Shown: positions 1 through 8,424 of the stretch, in pieces | How positions within the stretch are numbered: position 1 is the stretch's first letter | Layout: each line of letters opens with the position of its first letter | Source: Marinobacter changyiensis | Lineage (GTDB): Bacteria; Pseudomonadota; Gammaproteobacteria; Pseudomonadales; Oleiphilaceae | NCBI RefSeq assembly: GCF_009193265.1 | Contig: NZ_VZZZ01000001.1 | Coordinates: 372,001 to 436,000, forward strand | Direction of reading: 5' to 3' | Length of the DNA: 64,000 nt | The notes under the pieces: generated by a model | What the model saw: only the letters and a program-made list of their open reading frames with translations | Databases searched by the model: none | What the model was told of the DNA's origin: nothing | Position numbers and translations under genes: made by a program

Positions 1-498
1 TGGCAGGCTGACCTCATTGATCAGCTGGAAGATATGCTACGACGCTATGATTTACCGGCCAGTGCATTGATGCTGGAAGTCACTGAAGGTTACATGATGA
101 CGGATATCCGAAAGGCCGAAGGCTTTCTGGAAGTCCTGCATGAGCGCGGATTCGAGATTGCCATCGATGACTTCGGCACCGGGTACTCTTCACTGAGCCG
201 CCTCAGATCGATGCCCGTCAGTAAGCTCAAAGTCGACAAATCCTTTATGGATAACGTACCCGAAGACCGGGAGAGCCTGGAAGTGGTCAAAGCCATTCTC
301 CAGATGGCCCACAGTCTGGGGCTTGATGTGGTGGCCGAAGGGATTGAGACCTCCTCCCAGCTGCAAGCGCTCATCGAGGCCGGGTGCACTCTCATCCAGG
401 GTTTTCTGTTCGCCCGCCCCATGCCCGCTGAGGAGCTGCTGGCGTATCTGAATCCGCCGACGGCAAGTGTCGGCCAGATAGCGAAACAATCTATGTAG
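1..498 (+). CDS. EAL-domain cyclic-di-GMP phosphodiesterase, C-terminal part
   Basis: The reading frame is open from the first base, so the 5' part lies outside the window; about 165 residues are visible. They are the second half of an EAL domain, which hydrolyses cyclic di-GMP. Visible motifs are the E-V-T-E-G stretch, the D-D-F-G-T-G-Y-S-S-L loop that carries the metal-binding aspartates, the K-L-K-V-D-K lysine strand, A-E-G-I-E and the final Q-G-F. None of the usual catalytic positions in this half is lost, so I infer an active enzyme. What lies upstream (GGDEF, PAS or membrane segments) cannot be seen, so no specific gene name is given. The next gene is convergent and only about 15 bp away. 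Confidence 0.93.
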   Translation, partial: WQADLIDQLEDMLRRYDLPASALMLEVTEGYMMTDIRKAEGFLEVLHERGFEIAIDDFGTGYSSLSRLRSMPVSKLKVDKSFMDNVPEDRESLEVVKAILQMAHSLGLDVVAEGIETSSQLQALIEAGCTLIQGFLFARPMPAEELLAYLNPPTASVGQIAKQSM

Positions 499-513
499 AT
501 CGGCAAGCCTCGC

Positions 514-1194
514 TCATTGCGCCCACAATTTCGCCTGAAACGAACTCTGCCGCCAAAGCAGCGCCACCCAGAGCGCATGCAGATTTATCAGTAGTGCCAA
601 TATCCATTCAAAAGCGTCGTCGACCTGGCTGTACAAACCAGGTACGACCGCCGTCAGAATGACTGAAAGCACCCCCACGGCCAGCGTTACTTCACACAGC
701 CACAGCAGGCGTTTTCCGCTCTCTTGCCAGCGGTCGTGACCTGTCAGGGCCGCACTGATCAGCAACTGCGCAATGTAAGTGAGCGAAAAATACAGCACAA
801 CTCCGATCCGGCGAGTGATGTTAAAGCCATCACCTTCATGGCCAAGCGCCAATGTGTAGGCAGCCAGAGCAACACATGCCACACACCCCAGCCACGGGAT
901 CCAGTGCCGGCCACGGCCGGGCGCCTCCAGCTGATGTAGCCAGCGGCCATTGAGCCACCAGAACAGGATGCCGAGCAAAGCCGCCGGTAACATGGTGCCC
1001 TTGAAGATGAAATAGGCCGTGCCGTAGCGCCCTGTGCGGCTGATGCTGGTGCAACTGTCCCAGTAGGGTATACACCAGGAGTTGTAACCTTCGAAGACGG
1101 AAATGGCAAAAGTGACATGGATGGTAACCAGCGGCACCAGCGCGGCTGCGAGTGCTAACCACCACAACGGAATGCTGCAGCTCCGGATCGTCAT
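514..1194 (-). CDS. Multi-pass membrane protein, possibly Frag1/DRAM/Sfk1-like
   Basis: Predicted protein of 226 residues with about six hydrophobic segments. The first follows the N-terminus directly (L-W-W-L-A-L-A-A-A-L-V-P-L-V). A Cys-containing extracytoplasmic loop (N-S-W-C-I-P-Y-W-D-S-C-T-S-I-S) follows. This loop and topology recall the Frag1/DRAM/Sfk1 membrane family, but I cannot confirm membership by eye. The open frame extends upstream to 1317, but the ATG at 1192-1194 is preferred: it follows an AGGCAGGA ribosome-binding site and begins the hydrophobic protein, while the upstream extension is polar and unlike a signal. It is divergent from the iron-regulated imelysin gene, with about 190 bp between them. 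Function unknown. Confidence 0.72.
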   Translation of the reverse strand: MTIRSCSIPLWWLALAAALVPLVTIHVTFAISVFEGYNSWCIPYWDSCTSISRTGRYGTAYFIFKGTMLPAALLGILFWWLNGRWLHQLEAPGRGRHWIPWLGCVACVALAAYTLALGHEGDGFNITRRIGVVLYFSLTYIAQLLISAALTGHDRWQESGKRLLWLCEVTLAVGVLSVILTAVVPGLYSQVDDAFEWILALLINLHALWVALLWRQSSFQAKLWAQ

Positions 1195-1306
1195 AGGTTC
1201 CTGCCTCTCGATAACGCAGATCTTCTCAAACAGTAGATGCAACCGCCACTGGCGGCCATGAATTATCGAAAATCCAGGCGCTTCTGAAAGGCGGCGTTTA
1301 ACCTCG

Positions 1307-1359
1307 TTGCAATACACGGCGACTCATCTATAATGCGAACGATAATGATTTTTATTTGC
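1307..1359 (+). promoter_or_regulatory. Sigma-70 promoter with overlapping Fur box for irpA
   Basis: The -35 TTGCAA (1307-1312) and a perfect -10 TATAAT (1329-1334) are separated by 16 bp. Directly downstream, 1341-1359 reads GATAATGATTTTTATTTGC, which matches 14 of 19 positions of the classical Fur box, including its first nine bases. It covers the expected transcription start, a repression geometry. The next gene is an imelysin-type iron-related lipoprotein, so control by Fur and iron is a strong inference. Confidence 0.85.
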
Positions 1360-1380
1360 TGAAAATCAAAGGACCCGAAC

Positions 1381-2700
1381 ATGAACTCGATGACTCGCCC
1401 GCTACCTCTGACTCTTGCAATCTCCATGCTTGTAATGGCCGGATGCGGCGACAATCAGGGCACCGCTAACGCCCAGCCCGCCACAAATCAGGCATCCGCT
1501 TCCACACCGACCAAAACTGGCGTTGTAGCCCATTATGCAGATCTGGCCCACGCCAAGTTTCAGGATGCGGTGGTAACAGCCGAAGCCCTTGACCAGGCGA
1601 TAGACACCCTGATTGCAGAGCCCACTGAGTCCCACCTGGAAGCCGCCAAAAAGGCTTGGCTGGCAGCTCGTGTACCTTACCAACAGACCGAAGTCTTCCG
1701 TTTCGGCAATGCCATCGTCGACGATTGGGAGGGCCAACTTAATGCCTGGCCACTGGATGAAGGCCTGATTGATTATGTCCGATCCGACGACTACCAGCAC
1801 CAGCTGGGAAACGAAGGCGCGACCGCCAACATCGTCGCCAACACCGAGATCAACATTGGCGGCACCACCGTGAATGTCTCCACCCTGACACCGGAGCTGC
1901 TGGCGGACCTGAACGAGACCGGCGGCTCTGAAGCAAACGTGGCCACCGGTTACCACGCCGTCGAATTCCTGCTGTGGGGTCAGGATTTACACGGCTTCGA
2001 TGCCGGCAATGGCGAGCGCCCGGTGACGGATTACGCCCGGGGCGCTGATTGCACCAACGGTAACTGCGACCGCAGGGCGGACTATCTGGATGGCGTCACT
2101 GACCTTCTGATAAGCGACCTTGAGTGGATGGCCGCTCAGTGGGCACCAGGCCAGAGCGACAACTACCGGGCCCAGTTATTGGCGGAGTCGCCAGAGGCTG
2201 CAATTCAGAAAATGTTATTTGGTATGGGCTCCCTGTCCCTGGGGGAACTCGCGGGCGAACGCATGAAGGTAGCGCTGGAAGCCAACTCCTATGAGGACGA
2301 GCACGACTGCTTCAGCGACAACACTCATAACTCCCACTACTACAACGGACAGGGCATTGCCAATGTCTACACCGGCAGCTACACCCGCGTTGATGGCACA
2401 GAACTCGCCGGGCCTTCCCTTTCCGCGCTGGTTGCAGAGCTGAATCCGGAGCTGGACAACACACTGCGCAATCAGCTGGAAGGCTCCATGGAAGCCCTTG
2501 GAACCATGAAGTCCGCCGCCGAGGCCGACGTCGACCCGATGAAGTTCGATATGATGATCGCGCCCGCGAACGAAAAAGGCTCAGAAATTGTTAACGGCGC
2601 CATCCTGGCCCTGGTCGAGCAGACGGGCTCAATCGAACAGGCTGCCCGGGAGCTGGGCATCGACTCCCTTGAACCGGATGATGCTGGCCACGCTTTCTGA
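1381..2700 (+). CDS. irpA: Imelysin-family (peptidase M75) iron-regulated lipoprotein IrpA
   Basis: A 439-residue periplasmic protein of the imelysin family, linked to iron uptake and often encoded with a di-haem oxidoreductase. The N-terminus is a lipoprotein signal ending M-A-G-C (Cys about residue 21), followed by a low-complexity Ala/Thr/Asn linker. The family hallmark G-x-H-x-x-E is present as G-Y-H-A-V-E at residues 190-195, followed by F-L-L-W-G-Q-D. A second imelysin half begins around residue 290. The gene starts 22 bp after a Fur box. It is followed by the di-haem oxidoreductase and a broken second imelysin gene, so this is the Fur-controlled irpA cluster known from pseudomonads. 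The exact molecular function of imelysins is unsettled; the peptidase label is historical. Confidence 0.92.
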   Translation: MNSMTRPLPLTLAISMLVMAGCGDNQGTANAQPATNQASASTPTKTGVVAHYADLAHAKFQDAVVTAEALDQAIDTLIAEPTESHLEAAKKAWLAARVPYQQTEVFRFGNAIVDDWEGQLNAWPLDEGLIDYVRSDDYQHQLGNEGATANIVANTEINIGGTTVNVSTLTPELLADLNETGGSEANVATGYHAVEFLLWGQDLHGFDAGNGERPVTDYARGADCTNGNCDRRADYLDGVTDLLISDLEWMAAQWAPGQSDNYRAQLLAESPEAAIQKMLFGMGSLSLGELAGERMKVALEANSYEDEHDCFSDNTHNSHYYNGQGIANVYTGSYTRVDGTELAGPSLSALVAELNPELDNTLRNQLEGSMEALGTMKSAAEADVDPMKFDMMIAPANEKGSEIVNGAILALVEQTGSIEQAARELGIDSLEPDDAGHAF

Positions 2701-2838
2701 GAAACCTTTGATTGTTTCGGAATTAATTCTGCGCGCCAATCAGGGCGCGCAGAAGTTACGGGGCTTGGCATTCCGTCAAAATCTCATTCAGTTGCAGTGG
2801 GCTTTTGACGTATCGATTACTGACGGTTGTAACCCATT

Positions 2839-4254
2839 ATGTTGAAACGCCCTGTATTGCAGTCTGCTGCCATCGGCCTCGTTGCCCTCGCGGCTTTCGC
2901 TATGGCGTCCAATGAACCGGCCTTCCCGCTCCAGAATACCCCCTTGACCGGCGGCGAAGGAACCGTAGAGCAGTTTGACCACAACGCTTATTCCTTGCCC
3001 CAGGGCAACCTGTCGATGACCAGGCGACTGGATTTCAGTGTCGGCAACAGCTTCTTCCGCAATCCCTGGGTGGAAGCCCCGGCCAGCACCGATGCCCGGG
3101 ACGGACTGGGCCCGCTGTTCAACACCAACTCCTGCCAGGGCTGTCACATCAAGGACGGTCGGGGCCACCCACCCGGTATCGATGCCCCCTCGGTCTCCTT
3201 GTTTCTGCGCCTGGCCGTACCTGCCGACCCCGAGACAGACGCGGAACTGCTGCGCCGACACGGCTTCAAACCCGCTCCGGTTTACGGTAGCCAGCTTCAG
3301 ACCGCCGCCATTTCCGGCATGAAACCGGAAGCCGAGATGTTGTTAACCTGGGCGCCATTCATCGCAACCCTCGGGGATGGCATCAGGGTGGAGCTGCACA
3401 AACCGGTGTATGACATCGCCAAACCGAATTACGGCCCGCTGCCGGAAGATCTTCAGATCTCGCCCCGGGTAGCGCCGCCAATGATTGGACTCGGGCTGCT
3501 GCAAGCCGTCCCGGAAACCGATTTGCTTGCCCAGGCGGACCCGAATGACCGTAATGGCGACGGTATCTCCGGCAGCATCAACCGGGTGTGGGACAGAGCC
3601 CGGGAACAGACGGTAGTGGGTCGGTTTGGCTGGAAAGCGGCCGAACCCAACATCCATCAGCAGAGCCTGGGTGCCTTTGCCGGTGACATGGGCCTTACAT
3701 CAAGCCTTCATAGCCACACCGATTGCACACCAGAACAGAAGTGCGGGCGGTTTGCTAATGGCGGAGAGCCGGAGGTTTCCGACAAGGTAGCAGGCTTTAT
3801 CACCTTTTATGCCAGCAGCCTGGCAGTACCTGCGCGTCGCAACATGGCAGACCCGGACGTGCAGCAAGGCGCCAAACTCTTCAGCCAGACCGGCTGTGCC
3901 GCCTGCCACACTCCACGGCACACCACCGGCCAGGTCGCCGGCCGGCCGGATCTGAGCGACCAGACCATCTGGCCCTATAGCGATCTGCTCCTGCATGACA
4001 TGGGCGACGCCCTGGCTGATGGCCGCGACGAGTTTCTTGCCGATGGCAACGAATGGCGCACTCCGCCCCTGTGGGGCATCGGCTTGGCGCAAACCGTCAA
4101 CCCCCGCGCCGGCTTCCTGCACGATGGCAGAGCCCGGTCACTGGAAGAGGCCATTTTGTGGCACGGGGGCGAGGCCGAAAAATCCCGGGAACAGTTCAAG
4201 GCGCAGCCCGCGACTGAACGCGCCGCGCTGATGGCGTTCCTGAAATCACTGTAG
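2839..4254 (+). CDS. Di-haem oxidoreductase (DHOR/DUF1111 family) periplasmic c-type cytochrome
   Basis: A 471-residue exported protein. After a short hydrophobic signal (residues about 8-23), it carries two c-type haem attachment motifs: C-Q-G-C-H at residues 99-103 and C-A-A-C-H at 353-357. The spacing, the D-G-R-G-H-P-P after the first motif and the C-terminal F-L-H-D-G-R-A-R-S-L-E-E-A-I-L-W-H-G are typical of the DHOR family, annotated as thiol oxidoreductases and related to MauG and di-haem peroxidases. It lies about 140 bp behind irpA and 17 bp before the broken imelysin gene, so probably one iron-controlled transcript. Its real electron donor and substrate are not known. Family assignment is firm; the physiological role is inferred from co-occurrence with imelysins. 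Confidence 0.9.
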   Translation: MLKRPVLQSAAIGLVALAAFAMASNEPAFPLQNTPLTGGEGTVEQFDHNAYSLPQGNLSMTRRLDFSVGNSFFRNPWVEAPASTDARDGLGPLFNTNSCQGCHIKDGRGHPPGIDAPSVSLFLRLAVPADPETDAELLRRHGFKPAPVYGSQLQTAAISGMKPEAEMLLTWAPFIATLGDGIRVELHKPVYDIAKPNYGPLPEDLQISPRVAPPMIGLGLLQAVPETDLLAQADPNDRNGDGISGSINRVWDRAREQTVVGRFGWKAAEPNIHQQSLGAFAGDMGLTSSLHSHTDCTPEQKCGRFANGGEPEVSDKVAGFITFYASSLAVPARRNMADPDVQQGAKLFSQTGCAACHTPRHTTGQVAGRPDLSDQTIWPYSDLLLHDMGDALADGRDEFLADGNEWRTPPLWGIGLAQTVNPRAGFLHDGRARSLEEAILWHGGEAEKSREQFKAQPATERAALMAFLKSL

Positions 4255-4271
4255 CGAGCACATTCTTCACC

Positions 4272-4703
4272 ATGACATCACTCCAAACCGGATTCGTCCG
4301 CGCGCTGATTACATCGATGATTATGGCTACTCTCTCGCCATGGGCATTTGCCAGCGCCGGGGAATCACGTGAACGCTGGCATACGGCAATAGGAGATGGC
4401 TATGGTGCCCCGGCATCCCAATCCGGAGCTTTGGAGAGCAAGGCCAGCAGCTTCTGCGCTCAACCCACGGCGGAATCAAGAGCCACCCTGGAGCAACATT
4501 GGCGCTCCGCTTTCGGGGCCTGGCAAGCAGTCCGGTTCGTGGATTTTGGTCCGGTTGAGCAAAACACTCTGACCTAGCAATTCCAGTTCTGGCCAGACCC
4601 GAAGAACCTGGTTGCCCGCAAGGCAGACCAGTTGCTGAAATCGGAAGCAAACCCGGACGCCGTCAACCAATCACCTTTTCGCTGGGACAATCATCTCATC
4701 TAG
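4272..4703 (+). pseudogene. Second imelysin-family gene, inactivated by nonsense codon and 3' loss
   Basis: The frame opens with a clear signal peptide (start at 4272, A-F-A-S-A near residue 30) and imelysin-type sequence W-Q-A-V-R-F-V-D-F-G-P-V-E-Q. A TAG at 4575-4577 stops it after 101 residues. In the same frame the homology continues straight after the stop (Q-F-Q-F-W-P-D-P-K-N-L-V-A-R-K-A-D-Q-L-L), to a second stop at 4701-4703. Imelysin proteins are normally over 300 residues, and the rest, including any G-x-H-x-x-E motif, is missing. I infer a nonsense mutation, probably Trp to stop, followed or preceded by loss of the 3' two thirds. In pseudomonads an intact paralogue occupies this place beside the oxidoreductase. 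Confidence 0.85.
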
Positions 4704-5211
4704 TTCGTGCCTGACTCCTTGATCTGTTGGGTCTATTGGGTCCAGCGACACAGGATATTAGCGGTTTGCGGGCAACCACCTTCAACAATCCACGCTTCGC
4801 TATTATATTTTGCGCTACCGCCATTAGTGCAACCTTGGGGTTCACTGCTATTGTGGAGAAGTCGTTCAGTTGTTTGGGTGTTCACGACTGGCGGCGGAAT
4901 GTGCCCTAACACCGGGCGGAGATGTGAAATTGCCCGGGGCTATCCCAGATTTTACATTGATCTACATTTGAACCGCTCACTCCACACTGAGCAATGGCAC
5001 GGGTCTTTACAGAAGGGATTGATTTCCACTGCAACAATCCGTAAAAAGTGAGCCCTTAGATGATCGCCCGAACAGCCCCTGCGCCCTGCTTGGCGTTTTG
5101 GCAGGCAAAATTATTCGCACGCGAACCAGAACACCGCTATCGTTTCATCAAAGAGCAGTTATGAGATCATCCAATAAAGGTTACCCGACGAACCGGTTTC
5201 AGGAGTAACTC
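4704..5211. other. Intergenic stretch without a supported gene
   Basis: About 500 bp between the broken imelysin gene and the amino acid transporter. Two overlapping open frames (4707-5051 and 4727-4909) look like neither known proteins nor the missing imelysin 3' end. A 34-codon frame at 5060-5164 is unsupported. The stretch is A+T-richer than its neighbours. It probably holds decay debris plus the promoter of the transporter operon, but I cannot point to a convincing -35/-10 pair. Confidence 0.5.
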
Positions 5212-5982
5212 ATGGCGGAGAACGCGCCTTTAATCTGCAAGGATATTTACAAGAGGTTTGACCAGCTTGAAGTGCTCAAGGGCGTTTCGCTGGAAACCTG
5301 CAAGGGAGATGTGGTCTCCATGATCGGCAGCTCCGGCTCCGGGAAGAGTACTTTTTTGCGCTGCATCAACCTGCTCGAAACACCTACATCTGGCGAGGTT
5401 ATTGTGCACGGTGACCCAATCCGGTTCAAAACCAACCGTAAAGGCGAGCGTGTTCCGGCCGACAACAAGCAGGTAGAACTGATCCGCGCCAAGCTTTCCA
5501 TGGTGTTCCAGAGCTTTAATATGTGGTCACACATGACGGTACTGGAAAATATCATTGAGGCGCCCATTCATGTCCTCAAAGTCCCCCGCAAGGAAGCCAT
5601 CGAGCGGGCGGAGGCCTATCTTCACAAAGTCGGAATATACGAGCGCAAGGACTACTACCCCGCCCAGATGTCCGGCGGTCAGCAACAGCGTGCCGCCATC
5701 GCCCGGGCCCTGGCGATGGAACCAGAGGTGATGCTGTTTGATGAGCCAACGTCAGCGCTTGATCCGGAGCTGGTCGGTGAGGTTCTCAGGGTAATGCAGA
5801 GTCTGGCCGAAGAAGGCCGCACGATGATCGTGGTCACCCACGAAATGGCGTTTGCACGGGATGTTTCCACAAAGGTCCTGTTCTTGCATCAGGGCGTGAT
5901 TGAGGAACAGGGACCGCCTGACAAGGTTTTTGATCACCCTGACTCCGAGCGTATGAAACAGTTTCTCGCACCCAACTTCTGA
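5212..5982 (+). CDS. aotP: Basic amino acid ABC transporter ATP-binding protein (AotP/HisP type)
   Basis: A 256-residue ATPase subunit of a polar amino acid importer; it powers uptake through the two permeases encoded downstream. Visible are the Walker A G-S-S-G-S-G-K-S (residues 39-46), the Q-loop [12 protein letters not shown], the signature M-S-G-G-Q-Q-Q-R, Walker B with D-E-P-T-S-A-L-D, and the switch histidine in V-T-H-E-M. The insertion after the second strand ([14 protein letters not shown]) is typical of the HisP/ArtP/AotP group. AGGAGT precedes the ATG. Unlike Pseudomonas aotJQMOP, the ATPase gene comes first. The astE gene at the operon end makes arginine/ornithine the likely substrate, so the aot name is by context. 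Confidence 0.9.
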   Translation: MAENAPLICKDIYKRFDQLEVLKGVSLETCKGDVVSMIGSSGSGKSTFLRCINLLETPTSGEVIVHGDPIRFKTNRKGERVPADNKQVELIRAKLSMVFQSFNMWSHMTVLENIIEAPIHVLKVPRKEAIERAEAYLHKVGIYERKDYYPAQMSGGQQQRAAIARALAMEPEVMLFDEPTSALDPELVGEVLRVMQSLAEEGRTMIVVTHEMAFARDVSTKVLFLHQGVIEEQGPPDKVFDHPDSERMKQFLAPNF

Positions 5983-6168
5983 AAACGAAGCCGTGAACAC
6001 CCGGGCTGTGTTTTCACGGGGGCGACGCATGGTGCGCCGGATGCTATCTTGATCACAGGCTTGGCAGGCTGACCTACCCGCAAATTCGGGTTCCTTGCAA
6101 GGTAAGAAAATGGCGCTGGAAACACGCCGATAATAAAGCCAAATGGCAAACAACTGGAGAAGTGACAC

Positions 6169-6924
6169 ATGAAAAAACTGATTGTTGCAGCAAGCTGCGC
6201 ACTCGCCCTGGTCACCGGGAGCCTTCAGGCAAAAGAGTGGACGGAAATCCGTATCGCATTTGACGTGCCTTACGAGCCGTTCGAATACCGCACCCCGGAA
6301 GGCGAACTCACCGGCTTTGAGGTTGAGCTTGCCACCGCCATGTGTGAAGAGATGGGAGCCAAGTGTGAGTTTGTCGAACAGGCATGGGATGGCATGATTC
6401 CGGGACTGCTGGCCCGCAAATTCGATGCCATTATGTCTTCAATGTCGATCACGCCTGAGCGGGCGGAACGGGTTCTGTTCTCCGAAGCTTACTACAACAC
6501 CCCGGGCGCCTGGTTTGGCCGGGAAAGCGTAGACGTTGACGTTACGGATATGGACGCCATGAAAGGCCTGGAAGTCGGCGTTCAGCGCGGTACCACCATG
6601 GATACCTACGTCACTGAAAACATGAGCGGCATCGTCAACATCAAGCGTTACACTACCGCCGATGACATGGTGCTTGACCTTGAAGGCGAGCGCCTGAACC
6701 TGGTGTTTGTGGACTACCCGGTTGGCGAGCAAACCATTCTGACCCGGGATGGGTTCAAACAGGTCGGTGAGCCGGTCAAATTGGGCGAGGGTGTGGGTGT
6801 AGCCATGCGTCAGCGTGATACCGACCTGGCTGAGCAGATCAACGCGGCCCTGGACACACTGAAAAACGATGGCACTTACGACACCATCATGAAGAAGTAC
6901 TTCGAGTACGACATCAAGATGTAA
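6169..6924 (+). CDS. aotJ: Basic amino acid periplasmic binding protein (AotJ/ArgT/HisJ type)
   Basis: A 251-residue solute-binding protein of family 3. The signal peptide has M-K-K-L-I at the start and cleavage near S-L-Q-A-K (about residue 21). The mature part shows the standard lobe pattern: I-A-F-D-V-P-Y-E-P-F-E-Y, G-F-E-V-E-L-A-T-A-M-C, W-D-G-M-I-P-G-L-L-A-R-K-F-D-A-I, and S-M-S-I-T-P-E-R in the ligand pocket. It delivers the amino acid to the permease pair. It lies 186 bp behind the ATPase gene, enough for its own promoter, which would allow the usual excess of binding protein. Arginine/ornithine specificity is inferred from the linked astE gene. Confidence 0.9.
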   Translation: MKKLIVAASCALALVTGSLQAKEWTEIRIAFDVPYEPFEYRTPEGELTGFEVELATAMCEEMGAKCEFVEQAWDGMIPGLLARKFDAIMSSMSITPERAERVLFSEAYYNTPGAWFGRESVDVDVTDMDAMKGLEVGVQRGTTMDTYVTENMSGIVNIKRYTTADDMVLDLEGERLNLVFVDYPVGEQTILTRDGFKQVGEPVKLGEGVGVAMRQRDTDLAEQINAALDTLKNDGTYDTIMKKYFEYDIKM

Positions 6925-6987
6925 ATCCTCAGCGGCTGTCGACGGCGACTCTGGTTGACGTCGACAGCCCTGATACGGGACTTCCCA

Positions 6988-7692
6988 ATGCTCGACTTGA
7001 AGGGCTACGGCCCGGCTTTAATAGAAGGCGCCTTCGTAACGATCGAGCTGGCGTTTCTCTCACTCGCCCTTGCCCTCTTTCTGGGACTCATCGGCGCTGC
7101 CTCCAAACTGTCCCAGAACCGCGTATTGCGCGGCGGTGCAACCGTTTATACAACCCTCATCCGCGGTGTGCCTGACCTGGTTATGATGCTGCTGTTCTAT
7201 TACGGCGGGCAAGTTGCCGTGAACAATCTTTCAGATTTTATTTACGACACTTACGGTGTCGACTTCTTCTTTCAGTTTGATCCCTTTATTGCCGGCGTAC
7301 TGACGATCGGACTGATTTTCGGCGCTTATATGACCGAAACCTTTCGCGGTGCTTTCCTGGCGGTTGATGAAGGCCAGATTGAAGCTGCCAAAGCTTACGG
7401 CTTTACCCGCTGGCATACCTTCCGCAGGATAATGATCCCCCAGATGATGCGCCACGCACTGCCCGGGCTTGGCAATAACTGGCAGGTGCTGCTCAAGACG
7501 ACCGCCCTGGTATCCATCATCGGGCTGACTGACATGGTCCGCGTCGCGGAGCAGGCCGCAAAAGCCGAACGCTCTCCGTTCCTGTTCTTTATTCCGGTAG
7601 CGCTTGTATACCTGTTGATTACAGCGGGCTCGGAGCTTTTCATCAAATGGCTCAACAAGCGGGCCAATGCCGGCGTAATCCAGGGAGACTGA
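6988..7692 (+). CDS. aotQ: Basic amino acid ABC transporter permease (AotQ/HisQ type)
   Basis: A 234-residue inner-membrane permease of the HisMQ family with about five membrane segments. The cytoplasmic EAA loop that docks the ATPase is visible as I-E-A-A-K-A-Y-G-F-T-R-W-H-T-F-R-R-I-M-I-P-Q. An upstream TTG at 6955 would extend the frame by eleven residues. I prefer the ATG at 6988: ACGGGA lies at a good distance and the protein then starts M-L-D-L-K-G-Y-G-P like relatives. It is followed after 4 bp by the partner permease, so the two are certainly cotranscribed and probably form the heterodimeric channel. Confidence 0.9.
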   Translation: MLDLKGYGPALIEGAFVTIELAFLSLALALFLGLIGAASKLSQNRVLRGGATVYTTLIRGVPDLVMMLLFYYGGQVAVNNLSDFIYDTYGVDFFFQFDPFIAGVLTIGLIFGAYMTETFRGAFLAVDEGQIEAAKAYGFTRWHTFRRIMIPQMMRHALPGLGNNWQVLLKTTALVSIIGLTDMVRVAEQAAKAERSPFLFFIPVALVYLLITAGSELFIKWLNKRANAGVIQGD

Positions 7693-7696
7693 CACC

Positions 7697-8419
7697 ATGC
7701 CCGAAATGATCGCCGAATGGCTGAATCAGAATGAAATTTTTACCGCGACGACCCTGCTGCATTACTGGGGGGGTCTGGTAACCACCGTTCAGCTGGTGTT
7801 TCTTTCGTTACTGCTCGGACTGATTCTTGCAGTCCCGCTGGCGATTCTGCGTACCGTAAAAAACCCCTTCGTATCCGGTCCGATCTGGTTCTATACCTAC
7901 CTGTTCCGGGGCACCCCGTTGCTGATCCAGCTCTACGTCATCTACTACGGCATTGCACAGATTGAGGGCATTCAGGATACCTTCTGGTGGGAAATTTTCC
8001 GGGCGGCATTCTATCCCGCGTTACTCGCCTTCACGCTGAACACGGCAGCCTACACAACTGAAATCCTGCGCGGAGCCATCGTCGCGACGCCCCAGGGCGA
8101 GATCGAAGCTGCCAAGGCCTATGGTATGTCCTGGCTGATGCGGATACGGCGGATCGTGCTGCCAAGTGCAGCCCGCCGGGCGGTGCAGGCCTATGCCAAC
8201 GAAGTGATTTTCATGCTGCACGCCAGCGCCATCGCCAGCGTGGTCACCATTGTTGATCTGACCGGTGCGGCCCGGGACATCTACTCACGATTCTACGCGC
8301 CTTTCGATGCCTTTATTGCCGTTGCCCTGATCTACATGGTGCTGACGTTTGCACTTGTTTACGGCTTCAAGCGCCTGGAGCACCGGTTGCTCAGACACCT
8401 GCGGCCCGTGGGAGGCTGA
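7697..8419 (+). CDS. aotM: Basic amino acid ABC transporter permease (AotM/HisM type)
   Basis: A 240-residue partner of the preceding permease. It has hydrophobic segments at about 27-50, 62-85 and 100-120 and near the C-terminus, and the ATPase-docking loop I-E-A-A-K-A-Y-G-M-S-W-L-M-R-I-R-R-I-V-L-P-S. The motif Y-L-F-R-G-T-P-L-L-I-Q near residue 75 is typical of HisM-type subunits. The gap to the previous gene is 4 bp and to astE 5 bp, so transporter and catabolic gene are translated from one message. Confidence 0.91.
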   Translation: MPEMIAEWLNQNEIFTATTLLHYWGGLVTTVQLVFLSLLLGLILAVPLAILRTVKNPFVSGPIWFYTYLFRGTPLLIQLYVIYYGIAQIEGIQDTFWWEIFRAAFYPALLAFTLNTAAYTTEILRGAIVATPQGEIEAAKAYGMSWLMRIRRIVLPSAARRAVQAYANEVIFMLHASAIASVVTIVDLTGAARDIYSRFYAPFDAFIAVALIYMVLTFALVYGFKRLEHRLLRHLRPVGG

Positions 8420-8424
8420 ACCCG

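Noticed and set aside
4707..5051. 114-codon open frame downstream of the broken imelysin gene
   Set aside because: No ribosome site, no known family, unusual Trp/Arg/Cys-rich composition; does not continue imelysin homology.
5060..5164. 34-codon frame upstream of aotP
   Set aside because: No ribosome-binding site and nothing recognisable; could be chance.
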